64,000 bases of DNA from Bryopsis sp. KO-2023 (taxonomy: Eukaryota; Chlorophyta; Ulvophyceae; Bryopsidales; Bryopsidaceae). The notes under the pieces were generated by a model, which worked only from the letters and a program-made list of their open reading frames with translations, was not told the DNA's origin and made no database searches. Position 1 is the stretch's first letter. The number at the start of each line of letters is the position of its first letter. The DNA lies in assembly GCA_030272585.1 (NCBI GenBank), contig BSYQ01000004.1, positions 1,116,001 to 1,180,000 on the forward strand, written 5' to 3'. Below are positions 32,314 through 42,371 of this stretch, piece after piece. Position numbers and translations under genes: made by a program.

Positions 32314-33228
32314 TCAAGAAAGAAACTCCTTTCTCGCGATCGCTTCCCTTTTCATTGCATCCAAAAGTGGGAGCCAGTCTTTGTTGACCAGTCGAGTTAA
32401 GGGTGTCTCTCTGGACCCCGCCGCCTCCAGAGACCCGTATTCTTTCAGCACTTCTATTGCTGAAACGAAGTAGACAGGGCAATTGTACTGAGAAAACGTC
32501 CCGTTGTACTTCGTTTGCATTTCCTCGAAAACATCCTCTTCGGTGCGGTCTTTTTTGAACCCCAATTCCCCCCTGATCACACCTTCCACTTTGGACAGCA
32601 CGAATATGGTGGGGACGTCATTACGTGTGAGGTGCTTCACCGCATCCACCGCGAGCTGTTTCGCCCTGTCCGTACTCATGCACACTACTGCGTCGAAGTA
32701 TCGAATTCCAAATTTTTGGAAATAGTCTTGCGCCTTGAATTTGTTGGTGCATCCACCAGGCAGGTCGACGAGGCGCACATCGCCCCATTGATATACTCCC
32801 GGATCCGCTGTGCATTCGCCAACAGCCGATGCAGCAACCCTTTCCCCAAGTATCGTGTTGATGAACGTGGATTTTCCAGTCCCGCATTCCCCCATGATGC
32901 CGATCGTCGGAACACTGTCTTTCGGCAAGTAAGGCGGGCGAGGGTATATCTCTCGTAGGTCGATAAGATACTTCCTGTACTCCGCCTCGGCGTTCTCCCT
33001 CACTTGTTGGAGAAGCTCACCCTTTTGTTGCCTCACACGAGCCATCGCTTCTTCGTGTTGTCGCCGCATCTGCTCCCTACGCCTACCGAGTTCTTCTTTT
33101 CCCCCGAACAAAGAGAACACCATCTTCCAACACCAAGAACACTCGCGTTAGCTGCGCCTTCCCTAACCATTATCGGAAACAGCGTTGCAGTCCATAATCT
33201 GAGAAGTTACCTCTCCCAAGAACCCCAT
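32314..33228 (-). CDS. IRG-like GTPase 2, single domain
   Basis: Main exon 33123-32314. A six-codon first exon 33228-33211 (MGFLGE, before GTAACT) fits in phase, for 275 residues; translation could also begin at ATG 33123. Coiled-coil segment, then YPRPPYLPKDS and the G domain: G1 GECGTGKST, G3 VDLPGGC, G4 LSKVEG, where Glu replaces the usual Asp that selects guanine, so nucleotide specificity may be altered. Otherwise it is collinear with GTPase 1 (FVSAIEVLKEYGSLEAAGSR). The exon-1 Gly at position 2 could be myristoylated, but position 6 is Glu. It is divergently oriented to the tandem-domain gene at 33633, about 400 bp away. Confidence 0.8.
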
Positions 33229-33632
33229 GACGACCTTCACGACCTCCGCCAAAAAGAGAAAGAAGAACGAAAAACAAAAAGGAGCAACAGGGTGCAAGTT
33301 TTGAAGCTGAAGCTATTTTTTACGTTGAGCAGTTGTATTTTGTTGAGCACTTGATGGTCTGAACTTGATTTTATTTCTTGAAGAGGCTGGCGTGGCAGTT
33401 ATGATTCGCTGGTGAGCCGAAGCTTTCTTTGATTGATGGATTGCCCTTGGCTCCTCACTGAGGAGTCCTCAGCCAACGTGAGATGACTAATTGACCCTAT
33501 GGATTTGGGTGTACGTGGATCGATTTGCGAGAATCTCGGGTGAGCAGTGCTGCACAAAAACGCCTATGGTACCAGCGAGAGAAGGAAAAAAACTTAAAAC
33601 TTAAGCAGAGAATTGGCAGAACAGCTACCAAG
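33229..33632. promoter_or_regulatory. shared bidirectional promoter region of GTPase genes 2 and 3
   Basis: About 400 bp separate the two divergent start codons. It contains a cruciform-like element near 33447-33476: an inner palindrome CTCCTCACTGAGGAG, with outer arms TTGGCT and AGCCAA. The 90 bases before ATG 33633 resemble those before the paralogous ATG 36811 (GGTACCAGCGAGAG / GGTACCCAGCGAGAG), which suggests conserved control or 5' UTR. Confidence 0.45.
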
Positions 33633-35239
33633 ATGGGCCTCTGGGAAGAGTTCGAGGTTAGACACCTGTCGATGTCCGCGCTTGGGTGCGTTTCTCCACA
33701 CACGTTGTAACGCTTCAGTTTTCCTCTGTGTAGAAAGCGGTTCTCCGCCCACTGGACCCATTCGCACACGGAAGGAGACAACTATGTGAGGCACGAGAAC
33801 AGCAGGAGCGGTATGCCCGTGAACTCGCCGCCGCCCAAGCCGCGCTAGCCGCCGAGGTGAAGGCGGAGAAAGAAAAAGCCAGGGAAAACGAGAAAGAGAG
33901 ACGAAGAAAGTTGCGGGAAGAATACCCTTGTCCCCCCTTTCTTCGATACGATGGAGCCGAGACGTTCGCAGTTGTTGGAGCGAGCGGCGTCGGGAAGTCA
34001 TCTTTGATCAATGCACTGTTGGGACAGTACGTGGCGGAAACGGGGTGTTTCGAAACAACTGAGCTGCCGCCGAAAATGTTCCAGGCAAAACTGAAAGGAG
34101 CGAGCGTCCAGGTGGCAGACATGGCGGGGGGTGATACTGATAAATACAAGTCGGAGGCGTACTTCCGAGAGTCGGGGATGCGCCACTTTGCCTCCGTCGT
34201 GGTCGTGGCAGCAGGGAAGCCTGTCGAGTTGACCCTGAATACCGTTCGACACCTCGAAAAGAATGATGTGCCGGTGACCTTGGTGGTAAACAAGATGGAC
34301 GATGTCGTCAATGGCGTTTTCGTAACGGAAGGTAAAAGCGAGGAGGACGCTTTTGCCGAAACCATAACCTCGTACAAAGAAGCTTTGAAAGAGGTCGAGT
34401 CGAAGTGCCCGATTTTCCCTATTTCGGCCGTGGATGTGTTCAACGCGAAAAGGGGGCATTCGTCCAACCTTGACGATTGCTCCTTGCCGGAGCAAGACAG
34501 CAATTCGATCAACCGATACTGGAACTCGTTCTGTGAGAGGTTGGAGGAAACTGCGAAAGCGATGGCTCGTGTCAGACAAGAAATGAAGGAGGCCGTTGCA
34601 GCGGATCACAAGAAGGAACAAGGAAAGAGATTCCCTCGCCCGCCTTACTTGCCGGACGACGGCGTTCCGACGATCGCCATCATGGGGGAATTCGGGGATG
34701 GAAAGTCTACGTTCGTCAACACCATACTGGGGAAAGAAGTTTCCACATGGAGGGACGGCGAAACCACAGTGAGACCGGAAATCTATGAATGGGAGGATGT
34801 ACGCCTTGTTCTGTTGCCTGGTGAGTGCATCGCCAACTCCAAGGCGGAGGACTATTCCCGATGGGGAATTCATTACTATGACTCAGTGTTATACTTGAGG
34901 TCTGGAGTGCACAATATCGATACCAGCATGAAGCATCTCCCACAAACCGACATCCCCATCCTAATGGTGTTAACCAAAGCAGATTCCATGGTTAAACCCC
35001 AAATAGTGCAGAGGAACCTCACGACAGAGGAGGTGATGATGGAATGGAGAGGGAAGTACTCTAAGTATAATTTGCCTACCTACTGCATTTCGGCAGTCGA
35101 AGTGCAGGAGGAATGCGGCTCTCTGCAGGCGGCGGGGTCCAGAAAGACAGCGTTGAATCGACCGATCAACAAAGACTGGATTCCTCTTTTGCAAGCTATG
35201 AAGAGGGAAGCAATTTCTTGGCGGAAGCTTGTTGGCTGA
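33633..35239 (+). CDS. IRG-like GTPase 3, tandem double G domain
   Basis: Exons 33633-33656 (MGLWEEFE) and 33734-35239 join in phase 0 for 509 residues. After an Ala/Glu/Arg-rich helix come two G domains. Domain 1 (about 100-285): G1 GASGVGKSS, G3 VADMAGGD, G4 VNKMD, FPISAVDV. Domain 2 (about 315-505): G1 GEFGDGKST, G4 LTKAD, CISAVEV, but the G3 motif reads VLLPGEC, lacking the Asp of DLPG, so magnesium or hydrolysis in domain 2 may be impaired. Tandem IRG proteins are known in vertebrates. The first domain is nearly identical in DNA to that of the gene at 36811, while the middle of domain 2 is divergent. Confidence 0.82.
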
Positions 35240-35289
35240 TAAGGGAAATGCTTTCTTTCATTCTTTCTTTCTTTGGCTGTATAAAATTA

Positions 35290-35450
35290 GTTGCGGTTTT
35301 TCGTGTACAAGAATTTCAATTTCAACTTTCAAAATATATGGAGGTATATATACATACATAATGTATATATACAATGCAGTTTTTCAACTAATTGTTGTTG
35401 AGAACGAATGTTTTTAAAGGAAAAAATATTTTTCTTCTGTGCTGTGGAAT
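35290..35450 (+). repeat. GTPase 3' flank block, copy 3 of 4
   Basis: The 3' flank contains TTTCAATTTCAACTTTC, an AT-rich patch with TATATACATACATAATG, then ATTGTTGTTGAGAACGA and an A/T-run. Copies lie at 38505-38660 (plus) and, reverse-complemented and shorter, at 27768-27855 and 32128-32215, always just after a GTPase stop codon. Confidence 0.75.
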
Positions 35451-35874
35451 GGAAGGACCTGTGTGCAATGAACTTTTGGAGAATAAAGAAGTGACAAAAT
35501 TGTACATGATCAAGCTGCACCAGCTTGGACAACCCCACGAAGAGATCAGACGCTGCACTTTTTTAACCAACAGTTCCAACCAGCAAAAGGGTTGCACCCT
35601 CCATCAAAAACCCCTTCTGTGAATGTTCCTCACCCATCTGGCACTGGTTCACATTATGCAAGTGCTGACCACCAAATCTGCTTATGTGGGTCCTCAGTGT
35701 GGCCCATTGTGGCCCCCAAAAAAATTAGAATGGCAAATTTTCCACACCCACCCAAACTCTATAACCCTAGGGCCACATCATTCTATTTTTCCAGACGAAT
35801 TGAGGCCACAAAAAGGCCACAAAGGTTTAAAATGGCCAAATGGCCACTTTGGGGCCAGTGAAATTGAAAGAGAA
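35451..35874. other. duplicated flank, no gene
   Basis: Non-coding. 35585-35700 aligns by eye with 38695-38830 downstream of GTPase 4 (shared TTGCACCCTCCATC and CTTCTGTGAATGTTCCTC), so the duplication unit extends past the 3' flank block. 35695-35870 is rich in GGCCACA-type repeats. Confidence 0.45.
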
Positions 35875-36330
35875 TACACTGGTCTTCACTTTGCTGCAAA
35901 TGTAAATTATTTCGGAAAAACAGTATCGAAAGAAGAATCACGAGCAGCATATCTGTGCGATGCTGTAGCTTTCAAATCCAACTTGGTGGAGTTCCTTCCT
36001 GCTTTTGAGTTTCGACGGCTGGCACGAAACATGCAAGATGTGACGTCACGAGCAACACAAAAGAGTACCATCCTTCCGTTGGCTTCTGGACAGCTGTAAA
36101 ATAAATAAAAAAAGTGGTAGATGCTCGTACGGGTTTCCAGTTGTTTCCAGTTTTGGGAAGCAAAGGGGATTTTGATTTTGATTATCATCATACTGTAGTG
36201 GTAATTACCAGTGGTTATAACACACCCAAGACATATCTTGCTTGGTGAAGCGAGACGCTCTGCAACCTTGCAGAGAGTCAGAATCAGTACTTTAATTTCC
36301 AGTGTTCTGGAGTGGGAAGGCATTGGACTT
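35875..36330 (-). pseudogene. orphan duplicate of ankyrin-gene promoter and signal-peptide exon
   Basis: This stretch resembles 31480-31950. On the minus strand it retains TGACGTCA (36041-36048) and an ATG at 35950 followed by MLLVILLSI, the same leader start as at 31564. The leader then diverges (LFFRNNLHLQQ), losing the small-residue cleavage region. No ankyrin exons follow before the GTPase 3 stop codon. It appears to be a relic left by segmental duplication, or possibly a chimeric short transcript. Confidence 0.55.
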
Positions 36331-36810
36331 GACGGGGATGATTGGTTGCTAGTGTTTTTATTTCAGTAAGAAACCAACACTAAACGAACTCGATCACATA
36401 TTACGGATGTACTTCGAATGTAAAACCAGTCCATCCCCTAATCCATGCCCCTACAAAAACTGGAATCTCACATTGATTGATGGATTGACCTCCTCCTCCT
36501 TCCTTGTAGAAGCGCCAAGCCTTTCTGAAGAAATTTCGATATTTGCGCCGCCAAAAAAAAAAAAAACTTCTTGTGACGCGTTCGTCAAGAAAAGCGTCGT
36601 TTTTTTTTTGTCTCGCTTTTTGATGTGCGTCCTCAGGCACCATGAAAATGTTGATTGATTGATCGACATGTTGTATGTACAGGCATGGCTGACCCATCTG
36701 GATCTGGAATGAGCGATGGTGTATAGAAACGGTTTCGGTACCCAGCGAGAGAGGAAAAAAAGCTGAAAGCAAGAATTGGAAAGTAAAGAATTGGTTGGAC
36801 TGCGACCAAG
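36331..36810. other. promoter side of GTPase 4
   Basis: No exon is supported. An A-run and T-run lie at 36551-36565 and 36600-36609. The last 90 bases match the 5' flank of GTPase 3. Confidence 0.4.
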
Positions 36811-38445
36811 ATGGGCTTGAGAAGGTCCTTGAAAAAATTGGAGGTTAGGTAGCCGTCTATTTCCGGGCTCGGGTTTTGTCCTCCAACCGCACAGTGTAAC
36901 GCTTCAGTTTTCCCTTCGCAGAAAACAGTTATACGCCCACTGGACCCAACAGCACATGCGAGGCGAAAAGCAAGGGAGGCGGAAGCTCAGGCACAAGCAC
37001 AGCAGCAGCAGTATGCCCATGAGCTTGCCGCCGCCCAAGCCGCGCTAGCCGCGCAAGTAGAAGCGGAGAAGGAAAAAGCCAGGGAGCGCGAAAGGGAGAG
37101 ACGAAGAAGGTTGCGGGAAGAATACCCTTGCCCCCCCTTTCTTCGATACGATGGAGTCGAGACGTTCGCAGTTGTTGGAGCGAGCGGCGTCGGGAAGTCA
37201 TCTTTGATCAATGCACTGTTGGGACAGTACGTGGCGGAAACGGGGTGTTTCGAAACAACTGAGCTGCCGCCGAAAATGTTCCAGGCAAAACTGAAAGGAG
37301 CGAGCGTCCAGGTGGCAGACATGGCGGGGGGTGATACTGATAAATACAAGTCGGAGGCGTACTTCCGAGAGTCGGGGATGCGCCACTTTGCCTCCGTCGT
37401 GGTCGTGGCAGCAGGGAAGCCTGTCGAGTTGACCCTGAATACCGTTCGACACCTCGAAAAGAATGATGTGCCGGTGACCTTGGTGGTAAACAAGATGGAC
37501 GATGTCGTCAATGGCGTTTTCGTAACGGAGGGTAAAAGCGAGGAGGACGCTTTTGCCGAAACCATAACCTCGTACAAAGAAGCTTTGAAAGAGGTCGAGT
37601 CGCAGTGCCCGATTTTCCCTATTTCGGCCGTGGATGTGTTCGACGCAAAAAGGGGGCATTCGTCCAACCTTGACGATTGCTCCTTGCCGGAGCAAGACAG
37701 CAATTCGATCAACCGATACTGGAACTCGTTCTGTGGGAGGTTGGAGGAAACTGCGAAAGCGATGGCTCGTGTCAGACAAGAAATAAAGGAGGACAATGTT
37801 GCAGGTTACAGGAAGTATCTTATCGAACGACGAGAGAAATACCCTCGCCCGCCTTACTTGCCGGACGACGGGGTTCCGACGATCGGCATCATGGGGAAAA
37901 GCGGGACTGGAAAGTCCACGTTCTTAAACACGATATTGGGGGAAAGGGTGGCTGGATCGGACGTTGGTGGAAGCTCAATGGATCCGGGAATTTATCAATG
38001 GGAGGATGTGCGCCTCGTTGATCTGCCTGGTGGATGCACCACCAATGCGGAGGACTGTTTACGATGTGGAATTGATTACTTCGACACACTGATATGCTTG
38101 ACTGGTGAAACGTGCAATATCAATACCGTCATACAGCGTCTTCCACAAAGCAACATCCCCATCCTAATGGTATTAAGCAAAGCAGATGCTGTTATTGGGG
38201 AACAACAAATAGTGCAGAGGAACCTCACGACAGAGGAGGTGATGGTGGAATGGAGAGGGAAGTACTCCAAGTATAATTTGCCTTCCTACTGCATTTCGGC
38301 AGTCGAAGTTCAGGAGGAATGCGGCTCTCTGCAGGCGGCGGGGTCCAGAAAGACAGCATTGAATCGACCGATCAACAAAGACTGGATTCCTCTTTTGCAA
38401 GCTATGAAGAGGGAAGCAATTTCTTGGCGGAAGCTTGTTGGTTGA
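36811..38445 (+). CDS. IRG-like GTPase 4, tandem double G domain with myristoylation-type N-terminus
   Basis: Exons 36811-36843 (MGLRRSLKKLE) and 36922-38445 join in phase 0 for 518 residues. Exon 1 fits the MGxxxS N-myristoylation consensus followed by basic residues, a typical membrane anchor. A Gln/Ala-rich helix precedes domain 1 (G1 GASGVGKSS, VADMAGGD, VNKMD). Domain 2 has intact motifs: GKSGTGKST, VDLPGGC, LSKAD, CISAVEV. DNA of domain 1 and of the last about 270 bases is almost identical to GTPase 3, but 37795-38180 instead resembles single-domain GTPase 1 (EKYPRPPYLPDDG, FLNTILGERVAGS), so the gene is a mosaic. Confidence 0.82.
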
Positions 38446-39797
38446 TAAAGGAAATTATTTCATTCTTTCTTTCTTTCCTTGGCTGTATAAAATTGGTTGC
38501 GGTTTTTCGTGTACAAGAAATTCAATTTCAACTTTCAAAATATATGGAGATATATATACATACATAATGTATATATATATGTTGCAGTTTTTCAACTAAT
38601 TGTTGTTGAGAACGAATGGTTTTAAAGGAAAAAATATTTTTCTTCTGTTCTGTGGAATGGGATGCGCATGTATTTTTTGGTTTGGTTTAAAAAGGGTTGC
38701 ACCCTCCATCGAAACCCCCTTCTGTGAATGTTCCTCCCCAATCTGGCATTTGTTCACATTAATGTGAACAATATTGCAATATTGCGCAAGTGCTCACCGT
38801 CAAATTTGCTTATGTGGGTTTTCATTTTTGCTTTGACTGCAATTTAGCTGTCAAATCAACTGCAAGGTTTAAAGGATTAATGCTTTAAAGCAGGTTATAG
38901 GGGTTCTCGGTGGAGAGCAAGCTGCTGATGGAAGTTTCACTTGACTCATAGCTGTGACCAGGCTGCATGAGTATTTAAACTCAGTGGAGTTCATGCGAAA
39001 CAATTCTTGTTTCTTTCGTTCCCACATCCACCCATCCCTTCGAGAGAATTGGAGTACTTTACAGTAGAAAGAGGAAGTTCTTATTGTCTGCTTGTGTGCC
39101 ATTGTACCTGGAGTTTCTTGATGCAGTGTTCTGGTTTGGAGTTGTTTGGGTTGGATTAGAAGTGTTTAGTTTGGCTGTGTTTGTTGAGCAACAGCATAGT
39201 GGATCACTGGAACTGGGACCTTGTTGCTGACACCTTGATGAATTGTAATTTTGATTGCACAGCCTTGGTTTATTAACTGCAGTCTGACAGCCATGAGTAA
39301 CCACTATAACAATCGAAAAACGAATCACCAGTGTCGTATCCATATTTGGATAACAAGGATTTGAGTGCCGCCGGCGCTGTTCCAGGGTCAATTGTGTGGC
39401 TGATGTGGAATGGAAAAGGGGTTGACTTGGGACAGTTAGGACAGAATGACAGTAACCGGAATGGTGGGATGTGGATTCTTAAGAAGTGGAACTGGGTGAA
39501 TGAACGTATTATGATTGGGTTGTAAGTCATCGCGTTGGGTTGATCGAATAGTTTCTTTGCCCCATCCAGCCCAGAACTGGCGAAACAGCGCTCCCAGCTA
39601 CTCATCAATTTTCCAAATTTTCGGCGAGAACTGCTGTGTCCAAAAGTACATGCTACACAACCTCGGCTCCACCACTGTGTCTTCGTGCGCTCACACCACA
39701 GTTCATGTCTCACGCCGTACTCTTCCTCCTCTAACACTCGAGTTGGCACATATCGACTCCACAGCTCCCCAGCCGAAATAGCGCGACGCATCGCTTC
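38446..39797. other. 3' flank block and intergenic DNA
   Basis: 38505-38660 is copy 4 of the GTPase 3' flank block. A perfect 20-nt palindrome (TGTTCACATTAATGTGAACA, 38751-38770) is followed by AATATTGCAATATT; both are absent from the paralogous flank at 35640-35660. A minus-strand frame 39800-39273 and overlapping plus frames have no family match and I do not call them. Confidence 0.45.
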
Positions 39798-41455
39798 CAA
39801 TGGCCGAGGTAACCATTGTAGTCACTGTAACGGCTGTGGTGGGCGCTGGGTGTTCTATGGTTTGCTTTCGGCAGGAGTGCACAAGACACCACCATAACCC
39901 AACTTTGCGTTTTGGTGCAGTGTTTCGAGAATGGTGGTGGTGACTCAGAATACGAGACGCAATACAAGCACCTCGTGGAATGTTTTTTCAAAGGAGCTGT
40001 ACTTCCTTCCGACCCCAGACTGGATAACTTGAAAAAATTCCAACCGAAGCCAACTGATGTGATTCTGCTGTGCCCAATGAAGTGTGGTTCGACATGGATG
40101 CAACAGGTCAGCATCTGACTGACAATATTGTTCATTAATGAGTCGACATTCAGTAAGCTTTTGCACGCATGACTGACACAGGGCTGGGGCAGACACTGTC
40201 ACCAAGATCTAAGTGATCTTCCTGCAGAGATGTGGGGGAAAACAAGGATGGGTGGTGGGGTTGGTGTTATTGGGAAGGGTGCAACATGCTCAATTATGAT
40301 ATTTGGGCTTTTGTAGATCATGCATGGTGTGAGGACAAGGGGCAGCATGGATTTTAATGATATAAATGCAGTCATCCCACTGCTGGAAGTGGCTGTGGAT
40401 GATGGCTACGATATTCATGGAGATCAACCATACTCGCCCAGGTGTTTCAAGTCTCATTGGATCTGGGAGGACCGCCCCAAAGACCAAAAGTACATCGTCG
40501 TAGTCAGGCAGGTGTCTGTCATGAGGGGAAGCTGCTCAAATTCTAGCCACAACCATTATCCGAAAACTGTGCTTGGGGAAGTCACTCAATTCTGGCCAGA
40601 AGTATTACCCCCAAACTGTGTTTTTCTCCTGTGCATCAGTTGTTTCTATAACAGGGTTTTTTGGGGTGGTCATTGCAGGGACCCCAAGGATTCGTTGGTG
40701 TCGCTGTATGAATTTTATATTGGCTGGGTCATCCCAGAGGACGCGCCCATAGATATCTTTGCACAGGTGTTTGCCATGGACCACTTGGATGATGTTTTCT
40801 CACCACCTCATGATGCCATTGCTTCTTGGTGGCCTTATCGGAATGACCCCAACACACTCTGGCTGCATTATGAGGATTTGAAAGAGGACCTGCCTGCTGT
40901 GGTGGAGTTGATTACCGAATTCATGGGCTTTGATGTTCAAGACAAAGATCTTCTGGACGTCGTCACTAAACAGGTTTTTGCTTCCTTCTGACTGCCATCA
41001 GTTTTTGTTGTATGGAGGCTGTTAACCTCGCGTTATCCCATCCACCCGGCGAATCAATTGGTAATGGCTAATCAACATATTAGTAGTTTGTGCCTTGTCC
41101 TTCATTGCATCATTCAATCAGTGTTATCGTTGCAACCCATGCTTCTCTGAGTATGGAACCCAATTTTTTTCCAATTTTTTTGAAAAAAATGCAGGCGTCT
41201 TTCCAGTTCATGAAGGAGCATGAGGACAAGTTCAGAACTGAGTTGCGGGGTCTTAATCCAGCTTTGAGCAAAGGGCCATCCAAGGTGAACAAGGGCCGAT
41301 CAGGTCGGAAGACTCTGCTGCCAAAACACACACTGTTGGGTATGGATGAGGATTGGAAGAAGTTTGTCCAGCCAGTTACTGGATTCTCCAGCTACTCTGA
41401 GATGCGGGACCACGTCAATCGAGAGTTTAACCGGCCATGGGCAGCAACAAAATAA
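39798..41455 (+). CDS. PAPS-dependent sulfotransferase
   Basis: Exons 39921-40106, 40317-40507, 40679-40973 and 41195-41455, with a probable 9-nt first exon MAE at 39798-39806. The 5' PAPS-binding loop reads CPMKCGSTWMQQ (family PKSGTTW). The 3'-phosphate region reads VVVRDPKDSLVS, and LHYEDLKEDLPAVV and FQFMKEHEDKFR follow as in cytosolic and plant-type Sulfotransfer_1 enzymes. The C-terminal GRSGRKTLLP is a weak form of the RKGxxGxW signature. The enzyme moves sulfate from PAPS to a hydroxyl or amine of an unknown substrate. The second junction only gives the conserved VRDPKD if exon 40317-40507 ends in AG before GC, i.e. a GC-AG intron. The start exon is uncertain. Confidence 0.82.
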
Positions 41456-42371
41456 GGAAAATACTACCTTTCGTGCGTTCTTTTGACACGGAGATTTTGA
41501 GCACCTGTATATCATATCTTCAGGTTATCAAATTAACAACTGGAAGGATGCCGCTGAGTTGCTGTTCCATGTTTCTCTCCTACACAATGTAATTGATGTT
41601 TGTTTGTTTGTTTTGCTGTTCCATGAGCATGTATCATGCCGAAATGGATGGCCATCATTCAGCATTCATTGTTAATCCTGCAGCTGCATCATTCAGCTTT
41701 ATCAACCCTGTAACAGAACATGAAATAAGACAGTAACGATTAGACCGAGAGGATCCAACCCAGGTAGTGCAGCATGAGACTAGAACACCTATCGATGCTT
41801 CAGGTTTTACATGAACAACACTGCCAGGGCAGATATTCACTGCCAAACTTCAATATTGCAGTCGTGGGGCTATACTCAGCACTGTAATACCTGGCTCATC
41901 TTATAGGTGCAGTTGGACAAAAGTAAGGGGCGCCGATCTGCAGAGTGTTTCATAACAAACAGATTGGAAAATCATCTGGATTGGAATATGAAATCGGCAG
42001 GTAAAGTACACACACACTCTGTTTGGGCATCTCTCTTTTATAAGCAAGGGGGGCCTCCAGCCCCCATCGATGTTCATACCAATGTTCGATAACATCAGCC
42101 CCCCTCCCTTCTGTGTTCAGGTCGATCGATCAGCAGCCAGACCCGAGGGAGACGAGGAGTGGAGCCATCTTCGGTCAATGACAGCGCATCAACTTTCCTC
42201 TGAAATCTTTGATTTGGGCATTGTTCGAGTCTGTACGACCTGGACCGTCAAGATCGGTATCGTTTCCTACAAAAGGGTTGGGCGCCCCAGATTACATCCG
42301 AACAGCACTTGCTTCTCTACTGCTCGACCAAACATTTTCGCGCCTTTCCATCTTGTGGGTTCCTTGAGACG
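41456..42371. other. intergenic and promoter of LHCII gene 1
   Basis: No coding exon is supported. The last 100 bases (from about 42258, ATCGTTTCCTACAAAAGGGT) match the upstream flank of the inverted LHCII copy and are probably 5' UTR and proximal promoter. Confidence 0.4.

Noticed and set aside
33715-34512. Long minus-strand frames antisense to GTPase 3 and 4 (also 36987-37796)
   Set aside because: They exist in both duplicates only because the plus-strand coding sequence is duplicated; Ser-rich, with no motif.
39273-39800. 175-codon minus-strand frame upstream of the sulfotransferase
   Set aside because: No recognised domain or signal; overlaps open plus frames and the probable sulfotransferase 5' region. 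Kept as unsupported.
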